A DNA stretch of 36,202 nt. It comes from a bacterium BMS3Abin06 (GTDB lineage Bacteria > Nitrospirota > Thermodesulfovibrionia > UBA6902). The position numbers and the translations under genes are program-made. The stretch is from the NCBI GenBank assembly GCA_002897895.1, contig BDSY01000050.1:1-36202 (forward strand), read 5' to 3'. Below, piece by piece: positions 15,332 to 22,214 of this stretch. How positions within the stretch are numbered: position 1 is the stretch's first letter; every line of letters starts with the position of its first letter. The notes under the pieces are model-generated. The model saw nothing but the letters and a program-made list of their open reading frames with translations, did no database searches and was not told the DNA's origin.

Positions 15332-16102
15332 TTATTCTTTCTTCTTTTTTTCCTTATTATAAGTTTCATTAAAAATGGTTCTTAATTCAGATAGCAGCTC
15401 CCGGGAATTCTCGTCCGTATTTGCAAAATTAAACTGGTGCCAGGAGTCTGAGATATTTTGATACAGCTTATTTATACTCTTTAACAACTCTACTTTGTCT
15501 GAGTCTTTGAAGTGACGTGAAGCCCATTTCAGGTATCCACGTGATACATTCAGCCGCTGCAGGATTTGCTCCGCTGTTTTAATTATTTCCGGATGATTTT
15601 TTGTCTGCTGATTATGACAGCTTGCGCATGTCTTTGAAACAATCGAGGCATAGTAAACATTCGTAACAAGAGAGCCGTGGCAGGTTGCACAGTTGGGTCC
15701 TTTTCCTGCCTTTTCCAGTGCCTTATAATGTTTGCTCTGAATAAAATTTTTATATACTTTCTCATGGCATTTCCCACATGTTTTCGGGATATTTTTATAA
15801 AATACCATGCTGGATATATTTGTGGGTGAGAGATTTTTCGGGTGAGCTTTTTCTTTTTTTGCCCTGGTCGAATCCCCTCCGTGGCAGTCGCTACAGGAGA
15901 CCCCTGCCACATCATGGATAGAACCTTTCCACTTATTGTAATAATTAAACAGTTTTTTATCCTGTATGCGAAACTTTTTGTCTTTGTGGCAATCTATACA
16001 CGTATCAACTGCGAATGTATCCGCACTAAGCGCAGGAATTAAAAATAAAACAGAAGCGGTTATGATCAGGAAGTTCAGTAACGTACCTTTTAACTGTCTC
16101 AT
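15332..16102 (-). CDS. Pentaheme c-type cytochrome
   Basis: This 256-residue protein is exported by a signal peptide (LLNFLIITASVLFLIPALSADTFA) and carries five CxxCH heme-binding motifs at residues 35-39, 70-74, 109-113, 138-142 and 159-163. Additional histidines (for example H63, H125, H170) may serve as distal ligands. The last 90 residues are heme-free, helical and charged. It resembles the NapC/cytochrome c3/c7-like multiheme electron carriers of anaerobes, but no specific subfamily is assigned. AAGGAGGAG lies just ahead of the ATG. It is not in an evident operon with a reductase, so its electron partners are not in the window. Confidence 0.92.
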   Translation of the reverse strand: MRQLKGTLLNFLIITASVLFLIPALSADTFAVDTCIDCHKDKKFRIQDKKLFNYYNKWKGSIHDVAGVSCSDCHGGDSTRAKKEKAHPKNLSPTNISSMVFYKNIPKTCGKCHEKVYKNFIQSKHYKALEKAGKGPNCATCHGSLVTNVYYASIVSKTCASCHNQQTKNHPEIIKTAEQILQRLNVSRGYLKWASRHFKDSDKVELLKSINKLYQNISDSWHQFNFANTDENSRELLSELRTIFNETYNKEKKKKE

Positions 16103-16290
16103 GTCTCCTCCTTAAAAAGGCATAACTTGCATCAAAAAATTTGTGATATTTAAGCACAAACAGCTGGACATGTCTATTAAAAAATATTAATGAGTATATA
16201 AAGTGATTTAAAAATAATACGCGGTAATTTGCAGGAAAATCCTCAGAGGCCGTAGATAAATTGCCGGGGAGTCGTGAAGCATGCTGTTTT

Positions 16291-16830
16291 TTACCAGTTC
16301 ATCTGTAAACTAATGCCATATGTGTCTTCGCCCGTAACCGGTGTTATAGTAACGCCTTTATAGGGAGAAGTGAAAATATAAGTACTTAATATCCCGATGG
16401 CCGCACCGCGGGCAACATCATCAATATAATGTTTTTTAGCTTCGATCCTGCTCCATCCAACAAACGCAGCAGCAGCATATGCCGGTATTCCAGGCTTCCA
16501 GCCGTACCTTCTTTGTATAAAAGAAGCGCCTGAGAAGGCGGCTGACGTATGCCCTGAAACAAAACTTTTATTATCGCTGCCATCCGGACGCATGTCCGGT
16601 ACGCCCAGTTTTAAGGCATAGGTTACAGCCATTGTTGCGGTAAATGATTTATAAAACTGTTTTCTTCCCTGCTCATCCCCTTTAATATACGTCATACCCA
16701 TCGCTGCAGCGGGAAGAAGTATCTGTAAAATATCGCCCGCCCTTTTTATATTATCTTCTGCAGAAACTGTATTATTAAAAAAAAGTATGAATACCGCTAA
16801 TAACACCTGTATCGTATATCTGTTCAGCAT
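16291..16830 (-). CDS. PAP2-superfamily phosphatase
   Basis: This 179-residue protein has an N-terminal signal sequence. The phosphatase motifs are recognisable: RPDGSDNKSF preceded by KLGVPDM (K..RP motif), FVSGHTS (PSGH motif, Pro replaced by Val) and SRIEAKKHYIDDV (SR..H...D motif, with both His and Asp present). Such enzymes remove phosphate from lipid phosphates such as phosphatidic acid or undecaprenyl diphosphate, on the periplasmic face. The protein is short and has few strongly hydrophobic segments, so it may be loosely membrane-bound. An OmpR-like tandem repeat lies upstream (16916-16937), about 90 nt from the start, suggesting response-regulator control. Confidence 0.88.
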   Translation of the reverse strand: MLNRYTIQVLLAVFILFFNNTVSAEDNIKRAGDILQILLPAAAMGMTYIKGDEQGRKQFYKSFTATMAVTYALKLGVPDMRPDGSDNKSFVSGHTSAAFSGASFIQRRYGWKPGIPAYAAAAFVGWSRIEAKKHYIDDVARGAAIGILSTYIFTSPYKGVTITPVTGEDTYGISLQMNW

Positions 16831-16878
16831 TTTTCCGGTCCTTTTTTAGTGATCTGTTTTTGCCTGAATTCAGCGCCG

Positions 16879-16902
16879 CAGGGCACGGCGTTTCGTGCCC
16901 TG
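16879..16902. promoter_or_regulatory. Perfect 9-bp inverted repeat in the divergent intergenic region
   Basis: CAGGGCACG (16879-16887) and CGTGCCCTG (16894-16902) form a perfect inverted repeat with a 6-nt spacer. It lies between the minus-strand PAP2 gene and the plus-strand response regulator gene. It would be in the leader of the PAP2 transcript. It could be an operator or an RNA hairpin; there is no T-run to make it a terminator. Confidence 0.45.
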
Positions 16903-16909
16903 AAAGTTT

Positions 16910-16937
16910 ATGAAACGAGGAATTACCGGAAGATTAC
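16910..16937 (-). promoter_or_regulatory. Candidate OmpR-family binding site and promoter for the PAP2 gene
   Basis: On the minus strand two adjacent 11-mers, GTAATCTTCCG (16937-16927) and GTAATTCCTCG (16926-16916), form the direct repeat typical of OmpR/PhoB-family regulators. They are followed after 5 nt by TAAACT, a weak -10-like hexamer. The same layout occurs at 20948-20980 and 28605-28647. Confidence 0.5.
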
Positions 16938-17003
16938 GGTATGGAAAAAATTTCAGGGGCTGTCATTCGTTATTTTCTGTTTTGAAGTATTGTATATTAT
17001 TGG

Positions 17004-17648
17004 ATGAGGATTTTATTTGTTGAAGATTCAAAGCGTTTACAGGCCGCAGTAGGCAAAGGATTGCGCAGGTCCGGATATGCCGTTGACATGGCGGCAGACG
17101 GCAAAGACGGTTTGTATCTTGCTGAAATTAATGATTATGACGTAATCATATTAGACCTGATGCTCCCCGGAATTGACGGCCTTACGATCCTGAAAAAGCT
17201 GCGTTCAGAAGGAACTGATGTTCACATCCTGATTCTTACTGCACGGTATACTCTGGAAGATCGGGTCAGGGGGCTGCAACTGGGGGCAGACGACTATCTC
17301 ACAAAGCCGTTTGCCTTTGATGAATTATTAGCCAGGGTTCAGGCGCTCATCCGGCGCAGGTACAATGCCAAGAATCCGATAATACAAATAGGGAATCTTC
17401 GGGTGAATACCGCTCTGAAAACAGTTGACCGGGATGGACGGAATATACCTCTTGCTCCGCGTGAATACATGCTGCTGGAATTTATGGCTGTAAGGAGAGG
17501 AAAGCTCATTACACGGGCAGAGATAGAAAAGCACATATATGATGAGAGGGTAAATCCCATGAGTAATGTTGTTGATTCCGCTGTCTGTAATCTGAGAAAG
17601 AAGATAAATTTGCCCGGCCGGGCGGCATCAGCTTTTTCCCGTTTATAG
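17004..17648 (+). CDS. OmpR-family response regulator, C-terminally truncated
   Basis: This 214-residue regulator has an intact receiver domain (E7-D8, phospho-acceptor D51 in VIILDLMLPG, T in LILTARY, K in YLTKPF). Its winged-helix domain is complete until VVDSAVCNLRKKI. The usual end, with the wing hairpin and a G-x-GY motif, is missing; the frame instead continues into unrelated residues (NLPGRAASAFSRL) and stops. In the next frame the same DNA encodes the middle of a sensor kinase, so a deletion has joined the two genes. DNA binding is probably lost or impaired. No strong ribosome binding site is visible before the ATG. The receiver may still be phosphorylated. I treat it as a likely pseudogene or a decoy receiver. 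Confidence 0.75.
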   Translation: MRILFVEDSKRLQAAVGKGLRRSGYAVDMAADGKDGLYLAEINDYDVIILDLMLPGIDGLTILKKLRSEGTDVHILILTARYTLEDRVRGLQLGADDYLTKPFAFDELLARVQALIRRRYNAKNPIIQIGNLRVNTALKTVDRDGRNIPLAPREYMLLEFMAVRRGKLITRAEIEKHIYDERVNPMSNVVDSAVCNLRKKINLPGRAASAFSRL

Positions 17649-17686
17649 ATTATGAAAACCGTCCTCTGATTAAAAACCGCCTTGAG

Positions 17687-18658
17687 GTGCAGGTCGTTCT
17701 GGCGCGGGACCGTATTGAAATATCCAATATGCTGCGTCTGTTATTTCTTGGGACAGCTTCACTCATTATTATAATCATAATCGGCATTATCACGATGGTT
17801 CCCCGTGTTGTCATGTCCGGACTTTTTCCCTTAAGGCTTCTGGCTGATTATACGGCGACCATTGATTCAAAATCTCTGGGGTCCCGTTACAATACCGGCC
17901 ATCTACCGGATGAACTGCGACCTATTGTCAGGCGATTGAATGAGCTTCTGGAACGACTTGAACACGCCTTTGCACGTGAGAAGCGCCTTACGGCTGATAT
18001 GGCTCATGAGTTAAAAACACCGATTGCAGAACTGCGTTCACTGACGGAAGTTGCCCTCAAATGGCCTGACGATGCCGGGTTTGTCAATAGCGCCCTGACA
18101 GACGCCTGTGAAATATCGAAGCAGATGGACAGGACAGTATCTGTTCTCCTTGCGCTGGGCCGCTGTGAATCCGGCATACAGAACATATCCCCTGCACCTG
18201 CCGGCGTGAAAGGCATGATGCTGGAATTCTGGGAACCGTGGCAAAGAATGGCTGATGAAAAGCATATCAGCATCAAATTTGATCTGCCGGAGAGTGCTGA
18301 AGTTATTACCGACAGGGTAATACTCTCGTCAATCCTGACAAATCTGTTCAGCAATGCAGTTGAATATTGTCCTGATGGCGGGCATGTTGAATGCTGTCTG
18401 AAGCTACATTCCACAGATGTAATAGTGTCAGTGAAAAACAGCAACAAATCCCTGACAGAGGACGATCTCAATCATATGTTCGAGTATTTGTGGCAAAAGG
18501 ATCCGGCCAGAAGCGACAGTATTCACAGCGGGCTTGGACTCTCCCTTGCAGATGCTTTCGCCCGCTGCCTTGCTATAGATATCAAGGCTGAGCTGCTGCA
18601 GTCAGGGGATTTCTGTATAACACTGATTATTCCCTCTGTTTTTCCTGAGATAAAATAA
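17687..18658 (+). CDS. Sensor histidine kinase, N-terminally truncated
   Basis: The 323 residues from the GTG at 17687 cover one membrane segment (MLRLLFLGTASLIIIIIIGIITMV), a HAMP-like linker, the HisKA domain with H107 in MAHELKTPIAELR, and an ATPase domain with NLFSNAVEYCPDGG and a G2 box SGLGLSLADAF. The DNA upstream continues in this frame from about 17591 (ARPGGISFFPFIDYENRPLIKNRLEVQVV), which looks like the end of a periplasmic sensor domain. The first membrane segment and most of the sensor are missing, consistent with a deletion fusing it to the regulator before it. The GTG start has GAGG just before it but may be fortuitous. It is probably not a working sensor. Confidence 0.7.
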   Translation: MQVVLARDRIEISNMLRLLFLGTASLIIIIIIGIITMVPRVVMSGLFPLRLLADYTATIDSKSLGSRYNTGHLPDELRPIVRRLNELLERLEHAFAREKRLTADMAHELKTPIAELRSLTEVALKWPDDAGFVNSALTDACEISKQMDRTVSVLLALGRCESGIQNISPAPAGVKGMMLEFWEPWQRMADEKHISIKFDLPESAEVITDRVILSSILTNLFSNAVEYCPDGGHVECCLKLHSTDVIVSVKNSNKSLTEDDLNHMFEYLWQKDPARSDSIHSGLGLSLADAFARCLAIDIKAELLQSGDFCITLIIPSVFPEIK

Positions 18659-18720
18659 AGTTGCGTTTATTTTCCGCGGAACGTTTCTGTCCACTTCTGT
18701 TATCGTTGTTTCATTAAGCC

Positions 18721-19060
18721 GTGATACGTTACAGGACGGCTCCTGCTCAGATATTCAGAATATTGCAGATTGAAGATATGATCTTCAATTTGACAGAACT
18801 GAGCCGCCACTATAAGCTCTGGTCAGAGGCGTGCGAAAAGCACCAGCGCCGGACCCGGGAACTGGCACAATATCGACGTGAAAGTCTGACAACCAGCCAC
18901 CGCGCGCGAATCGCACTTCTTGAAGAACAGTTGGGTCAAGCGAGTAATGACAAAATCAGGCGGATGCGCCAGGCTTAAATTGCAGCGGCTGAAGCAGATT
19001 ACGCGCGCCGCATTCAAGAATTGGATAAGGAACCGGACATCGTTAAAGGTATTTTTTATG
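18721..19060 (+). pseudogene. Remnant of a helicase-like C-terminus with an in-frame stop
   Basis: The reading frame contains ILQIEDMIFNLTELSRHYKLW and YRRESLTTSHRARIALLEEQ, then, directly after a TAA at 18976-18978, continues in the same frame with IAAAEADYARRIQELD. From memory these blocks resemble the helical C-terminus of large SNF2/DEAD-type helicases found in bacterial accessory regions. Reading CAA for the TAA gives an uninterrupted helical stretch. The upstream helicase domains are absent. This is therefore a decayed fragment left by a deletion, not a functional gene. The family name is the least certain part. Confidence 0.5.
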
Positions 19061-19212
19061 TTCCGGTGAAGCATCCTGGCAAGTTCATATATGGATTGGG
19101 GATGGTTTTTCTTTATTGTTTTCAGTACCCTTAAAAGTTTCTCTGATGACAATGACGGAATATCCTATGACTAAGACAGTAACCGGTATGGACGGTAAAT
19201 CAAAAATCTGTG

Positions 19213-19240
19213 CGGAGGGCGCCGAAACAGGCGACCTCCG
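19213..19240 (-). terminator. GC-rich hairpin before the DUF4160 gene
   Basis: CGGAGG (19213-19218) pairs with CCTCCG (19235-19240), with further CGCC/GGCG pairing inside. On the minus strand it is followed by a T-rich stretch (CAGATTTTTGATTT), so it could end minus-strand transcription. On the plus strand it precedes the DUF4160 gene by 50 nt. Confidence 0.35.
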
Positions 19241-19289
19241 AAAAAAGGATTATTAATGTTAATCAAAAATATATGATATTATAAATCTG

Positions 19290-19484
19290 ATGCCGACAGT
19301 ACTTAAAGTTAGATCATATCGCTTCTTCTTTTATGCAGGAGATCGGGATGAACCTGAGCACATCCATATTGAGAGTGATGATAAAATTGCAAAATTCTGG
19401 CTTGACCCTGTACGGCTGCAAAGCAGTGGAGGATTTAGCCGGATAGAAATTAGTAAAATCCATATTATTGGAGGCATGGAATGA
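19290..19484 (+). CDS. DUF4160 family protein (possibly shortened)
   Basis: This 64-residue protein begins MPTVLKVRSYRFFFYAGDRDEPEHIHIESDDKIAKFWLDPVRL, a close fit to the DUF4160 pattern (YRFFFYS.D..EP.H.HV....AKFWL.PV.L). Family members usually run on for about 15-25 more residues after the IE...I helix, so the end IHIIGGME may be truncated. It overlaps the DUF2442 gene by 4 nt. DUF4160 and DUF2442 are often found paired and are suspected to form a small toxin-antitoxin-like module, but their activity is not established. No clear ribosome binding site is seen. Confidence 0.75.
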   Translation: MPTVLKVRSYRFFFYAGDRDEPEHIHIESDDKIAKFWLDPVRLQSSGGFSRIEISKIHIIGGME

Positions 19485-19798
19485 GTATTTCGGCAGTTGA
19501 AATAGAAGTCCCATTTGCTGAAAATGTAAGAGTAACAAAGGATACCTTGAGTGTAGACCTGAGCGATGGAAGGACAATTTCAGCTCCATTGGAATGGTTT
19601 CCCCGCTTGGTATATGCCACTTCAAAAGAACGAAATAATTGGAGATTAACAGGCAGAGGTCATGGGATTCATTGGGAAGACATTGATGAAGATATAAGTG
19701 TTGAAGGATTGTTGGCCGGCAAACCATCAGGGGAGAGTCAGTCTTCTTTCAAAAAGTGGCTGAATCGACGACAATCCCGCCTGACAACAAATCGTTAA
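19481..19798 (+). CDS. DUF2442 family protein
   Basis: This 105-residue protein has the DUF2442 features V.V....L.V.L.DGR.I..PL.WFPRL..A...ER..W...G.G.GIHW..IDEDISVEGLL.G, at about residues 16-81. It is complete and slightly extended at the C-terminus (KWLNRRQSRLTTNR). Its ATG overlaps the end of the DUF4160 gene (ATGA), indicating coupled translation. The pair is likely a small toxin-antitoxin-like or regulatory module; which partner does what is unknown. Its 3' end meets the end of a nucleotidyltransferase pseudogene on the other strand. Confidence 0.88.
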   Translation: MSISAVEIEVPFAENVRVTKDTLSVDLSDGRTISAPLEWFPRLVYATSKERNNWRLTGRGHGIHWEDIDEDISVEGLLAGKPSGESQSSFKKWLNRRQSRLTTNR

Positions 19799-19799
19799 C

Positions 19800-20060
19800 C
19801 GCAATTCCTTCTGTTTCTACAGCCTGTGCGAGCAGAAAATAGCGTTCCGGGATTTTTTCCATTCTTCTTTTGTGAAAACAATTGGAACTACCACAATGCC
19901 ATGCTTAAATCCCGCTTCCCATGCACGATCACTGACATAGTCAATATCATGCTCATCAGCCATTTCGTCCAGAACAACCAGAACATCCATGTCGGAATAT
20001 GGAGTAGCAGCACCTCTTGTAGTCTTTTAATATATCAGTCAACCTGGAATCGAGTATCAT
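19800..20060 (-). pseudogene. Nucleotidyltransferase (MNT-type) pseudogene
   Basis: Reading minus from an ATG at 20060 gives MILDSRLTDILKDYKR. After a frame change near 20014-20024 it continues RGAATPYSDMDVLVVLDE, ending in EWKKS. A further shift near 19848-19852 gives ERYFLLAQAVETEGIAV. Together these match the layout of small MNT-type nucleotidyltransferases, whose GSRARG.A...SD.D motif is partly deleted at the first junction. One deletion and one single-base loss thus inactivate it. The intact relatives work as antitoxins of HEPN toxins or as stand-alone domains; no HEPN partner is visible here. Confidence 0.65.
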
Positions 20061-20128
20061 GAAGGATAATAGCAAGCACAAAACTGATTTGCAAAACGCA
20101 AAACATTACAAAACGTAAAAAGCCCTGT

Positions 20129-20158
20129 GGCACGCATTCACTTCAGCGCCTTGTTGTC
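20129..20158 (-). repeat. Half of an attC-like site
   Basis: GGCACGCATTCACTTCAGCG followed by CCTTGTTGTCC resembles the right arms of attC-like sites 1-3 (each has GCATTCA followed by a GTTG/GTTAG core). The neighbouring stretch 20087-20125 shares the GATTTGCAAA-type loop. No complementary left arm is present, so the site is probably truncated. It begins a few bases beyond the antitoxin stop, as a cassette site would. Confidence 0.45.
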
Positions 20159-20163
20159 CAATT

Positions 20164-20400
20164 TTATAATTCATCTCCTGGCAGTGGTTCACGATCAGGC
20201 ACTTTATCTAATATGTTTTTAAAGTCTTTTTTCCTTGCTCTTTTGGCCCTGCTTTTCAAATAATCCTCAGTCAATAATGCAGATATTTTCTCTGAAACAG
20301 CAGATGATATAAACTGGTTAATCGAGACCCCCTCTTTCTGTGCAATCTCTTTGATATGCCTATGTATTGAATCAGGCAATCTTAAACTTAAAGCGCTCAT
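20164..20400 (-). CDS. Ribbon-helix-helix antitoxin
   Basis: This 78-residue protein has an N-terminal ribbon-helix-helix: MSALSLRLPDSIHRHIKEIAQKEGVSINQFISSAVSEKISALL, with the strand residues and the helix pair of the CopG/Arc type. It is followed by a charged tail that would wrap and neutralise the toxin. It overlaps the PIN toxin gene by 4 nt and is the downstream gene, the reverse of the usual vapBC order. It very likely binds the palindrome at 20823-20844 to repress the operon (inference). Such modules are frequent integron cassettes, consistent with the half attC site just beyond its stop. Confidence 0.85.
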   Translation of the reverse strand: MSALSLRLPDSIHRHIKEIAQKEGVSINQFISSAVSEKISALLTEDYLKSRAKRARKKDFKNILDKVPDREPLPGDEL

Positions 20401-20816
20401 TTTATTTCCTCCAATAATATTTTCGGAGCTATTGCTCTCACTCCGAATTTATTGATTCCCTTAAAATCTTTGATATTGTGAGTTACAATTGTCTTTGTTT
20501 CAGATGCAACTGCTAACTCTAATATAAGATCATCATTCGGATCAGGTAAATAGGGCCTCCACAAAAAATATATTTTCTGATGATCACTTAATTTGCATAG
20601 ATTATCGAGGATTTTTTCAATATCGCTATCTGTTAGTTTTAATATTCGTTTATTCCTCTTTAATACGTCTTCATATTCAAATAATAATGCAGTTGATAGA
20701 AATATCTTAATCTTGCCCTTTTCTATTAACTTCAAAATTTGGTAAGAAGCTCCTCTTGATGAATAAAGTCCTGCGTGTAATACGTTAGTATCAAGAATTA
20801 TGTTGATTTCACTCAT
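20397..20816 (-). CDS. PIN-domain toxin of a toxin-antitoxin pair
   Basis: This 139-residue PIN protein is of the 'putative toxin component' type. Acidic active-site residues are visible: D9 in IILDTNV, E48/E50 in FEYEDVL, D95/D96 in DPNDDLILELA, and the late Asp in THNIKDFKG. PIN toxins are Mg-dependent ribonucleases that cut tRNA or other RNAs. The antitoxin gene overlaps its end by 4 nt. A perfect 7+7 bp inverted repeat lies 7-28 nt ahead of the ATG. All catalytic positions are kept, so it looks functional, unlike its decayed surroundings. Confidence 0.88.
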   Translation of the reverse strand: MSEINIILDTNVLHAGLYSSRGASYQILKLIEKGKIKIFLSTALLFEYEDVLKRNKRILKLTDSDIEKILDNLCKLSDHQKIYFLWRPYLPDPNDDLILELAVASETKTIVTHNIKDFKGINKFGVRAIAPKILLEEIK

Positions 20817-20822
20817 GCTATT

Positions 20823-20844
20823 ATGATACTACATATGGTATCAT
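20823..20844. promoter_or_regulatory. Operator palindrome of the toxin-antitoxin operon
   Basis: ATGATAC (20823-20829) and GTATCAT (20838-20844) form a perfect inverted repeat with an 8-bp spacer directly upstream of the toxin start. Ribbon-helix-helix antitoxins commonly bind such sites for autoregulation; binding here is inferred. Confidence 0.6.
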
Positions 20845-20947
20845 TTATCAATTTCTATTATGGACAACTATTAGTACCACCGAAGGTGTGCATAAAAAAA
20901 TAGATAAGGTAACAGTTTCCACATAATTCGTAATTCCTGTCATTGCG

Positions 20948-20980
20948 TTCATCTTTCTGTAATCTTCCTTTTCTTATAAT
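20948..20980 (+). promoter_or_regulatory. OmpR-type repeat and promoter of the PepSY operon
   Basis: TTCATCTTTCT (20948-20958) and GTAATCTTCCT (20959-20969) are tandem 11-mers. A consensus -10 hexamer TATAAT lies at 20975-20980, 5 nt after them, so the repeats occupy the -35 position as for activators of the OmpR/PhoB family. The same GTAATCTTC core is found at 16927-16937 and 28605-28626. Confidence 0.6.
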
Positions 20981-20986
20981 GGAATC

Positions 20987-21007
20987 GTAAACTTGAATCG
21001 AGTTTAC
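20987..21007 (+). promoter_or_regulatory. Inverted repeat in the PepSY leader
   Basis: GTAAACT (20987-20993) and AGTTTAC (21001-21007) are perfect inverted repeats with a 7-nt spacer, just after the predicted -10 box and ahead of the AAGGAGG ribosome binding site. It could be an operator or a small 5' hairpin. Confidence 0.4.
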
Positions 21008-21035
21008 AAATTTTATAAGAAAGGAGGTAATAGGC

Positions 21036-21437
21036 ATGAAAAATTCAGGAGCGTTCATAGTGGGAGTCCTGACAGTTCTTCTTACCATCGGTGGAGTCAC
21101 CGCAGAAGAAGTCCGGCATACAAGTCAAACAGGCAGCATTCAGATAAAGAGTATTGATGAGGCAGGGCTTGCCGGTATGGCAAGGATATCGATGGATTCC
21201 GCCATCAATGCAGCGCTGGCGCAGGTCCGGGGCAAGGTGTTAAGGGCTGAACTCGAAAATGAAAACGGTTACCTTGTCTATGGGGTCGAGATTGTAAGGG
21301 CCGACCGTCAGGTAATTGATGTCAAGGTTGACGCGGGGAATGGCAAGATACTGAAGATAGAACAGGACCAGAGTGACAATGAAGATCGGGAAAGAGAAGA
21401 TTCCGACTATGACAATGAAGATGGAGGTGAAAGGTAA
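21036..21437 (+). CDS. Exported PepSY-domain protein
   Basis: This 133-residue protein has a signal peptide (MKNSGAFIVGVLTVLLTIGGVTA) and one PepSY domain: ISMDSAINAALAQVRGKVLRAELENENGYLVYGVEIVRADRQVIDVKVDAGNGKILKIE (about 51-109). It ends in a very acidic tail (DNEDREREDSDYDNEDGGE) that may bind cations. PepSY proteins are periplasmic and often lie beside two-component systems of metal or envelope stress. AAGGAGG lies 8 nt before the ATG. A predicted OmpR-type promoter precedes it and a hairpin follows it, so it may be made in excess over the ABC genes downstream. Confidence 0.9.
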   Translation: MKNSGAFIVGVLTVLLTIGGVTAEEVRHTSQTGSIQIKSIDEAGLAGMARISMDSAINAALAQVRGKVLRAELENENGYLVYGVEIVRADRQVIDVKVDAGNGKILKIEQDQSDNEDREREDSDYDNEDGGER

Positions 21438-21447
21438 TGAACAAGAG

Positions 21448-21469
21448 GGGGCGGAAAATCTTCCGCCCC
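21448..21469 (+). terminator. Intrinsic terminator or attenuator after the PepSY gene
   Basis: GGGGCGGAA (21448-21456) and TTCCGCCCC (21461-21469) form a perfect 9-bp stem with an AATC loop, followed by TTGAATTTT. The weak T-run suggests partial termination, leaving some read-through into the ABC genes 29 nt downstream. Confidence 0.7.
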
Positions 21470-21497
21470 TTGAATTTTAAAAAAAAGGAGGACGGCA

Positions 21498-22214
21498 ATG
21501 ATTATTTTAGTAGAGAATCTACAGAAGAGATACGATTGGCATACAGCACTGGATGGACTGGATTTCAGTGTGGAAGAAGGTGATATCTTCGGCTTTCTTG
21601 GTCCGAATGGTGCGGGTAAGACAACCACCATACGCATACTGACCGGCATTACCAGGGCTGATTCGGGAAGAGTTTTGATTGACGGACACAATGTTAATAC
21701 GGAATCCGCGGAGATAAAAAAAATAATAAACGCCTTTCCTGAATCCAGTGGTTATTATGAATGGATGACAGCTTATGAATACCTTGAATTTTTCTCCCAT
21801 CTGTACAATGAGAAAAGATTAAGGCGGGAAACCTGTAAGCTGATAGAAAGCGTGGGGCTTCAGGGGAAAGAAAATCATCTCATTTACACCTTTTCCCGCG
21901 GCATGAAGCAGAGGCTCGGTATTGCAAGGGCGCTTATCAACCGGCCCCGGATTTTGTTTCTTGATGAGCCTGCAAACGGTCTTGACCCAAAAGGCAGAAA
22001 GGATATCCATGATCTGTTGATAAACCTCAACCGGGAACACGGCACAACCATTTTTCTTTCGACACACCTGCTGGATGATGTGGAAAGACTTTGCAACAGG
22101 ATAGCCATCATTAATTTTGGAAAGATAGTCAGGACAGGTGACGTTAAAAAGATAGAGGGTAAAGGGACGATAGAGGATATATTCTTTCTATCCACACAAG
22201 GGGGCGCACCATGA
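21498..22214 (+). CDS. ABC transporter ATP-binding protein
   Basis: This 238-residue ATPase is complete. Walker A is GPNGAGKTT at 35-43, the region before the signature is HLIYTFSRGMKQRLGIARAL (signature SRGMK rather than SGGQ, a variant common in ABC-2 exporters), and Walker B is ILFLDEPANGLDP near 152-164. The switch His is in STHLLDDVERL. It lacks the C-terminal extension of the first ABC ATPase. AAGGAGG precedes its ATG. It overlaps the permease gene by 4 nt and would power that exporter. It may belong to the NosF/GldA-like group, but no substrate is assigned. Confidence 0.94.
   Translation: MIILVENLQKRYDWHTALDGLDFSVEEGDIFGFLGPNGAGKTTTIRILTGITRADSGRVLIDGHNVNTESAEIKKIINAFPESSGYYEWMTAYEYLEFFSHLYNEKRLRRETCKLIESVGLQGKENHLIYTFSRGMKQRLGIARALINRPRILFLDEPANGLDPKGRKDIHDLLINLNREHGTTIFLSTHLLDDVERLCNRIAIINFGKIVRTGDVKKIEGKGTIEDIFFLSTQGGAP

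Noticed and set aside
19826-20062. Plus-strand frame of 78 residues
   Set aside because: Antisense of the nucleotidyltransferase pseudogene; the minus-strand translation carries the recognisable protein blocks.
21001-21035. Riboswitch in the PepSY leader
   Set aside because: The leader is short, with one small hairpin and no recognisable aptamer features.
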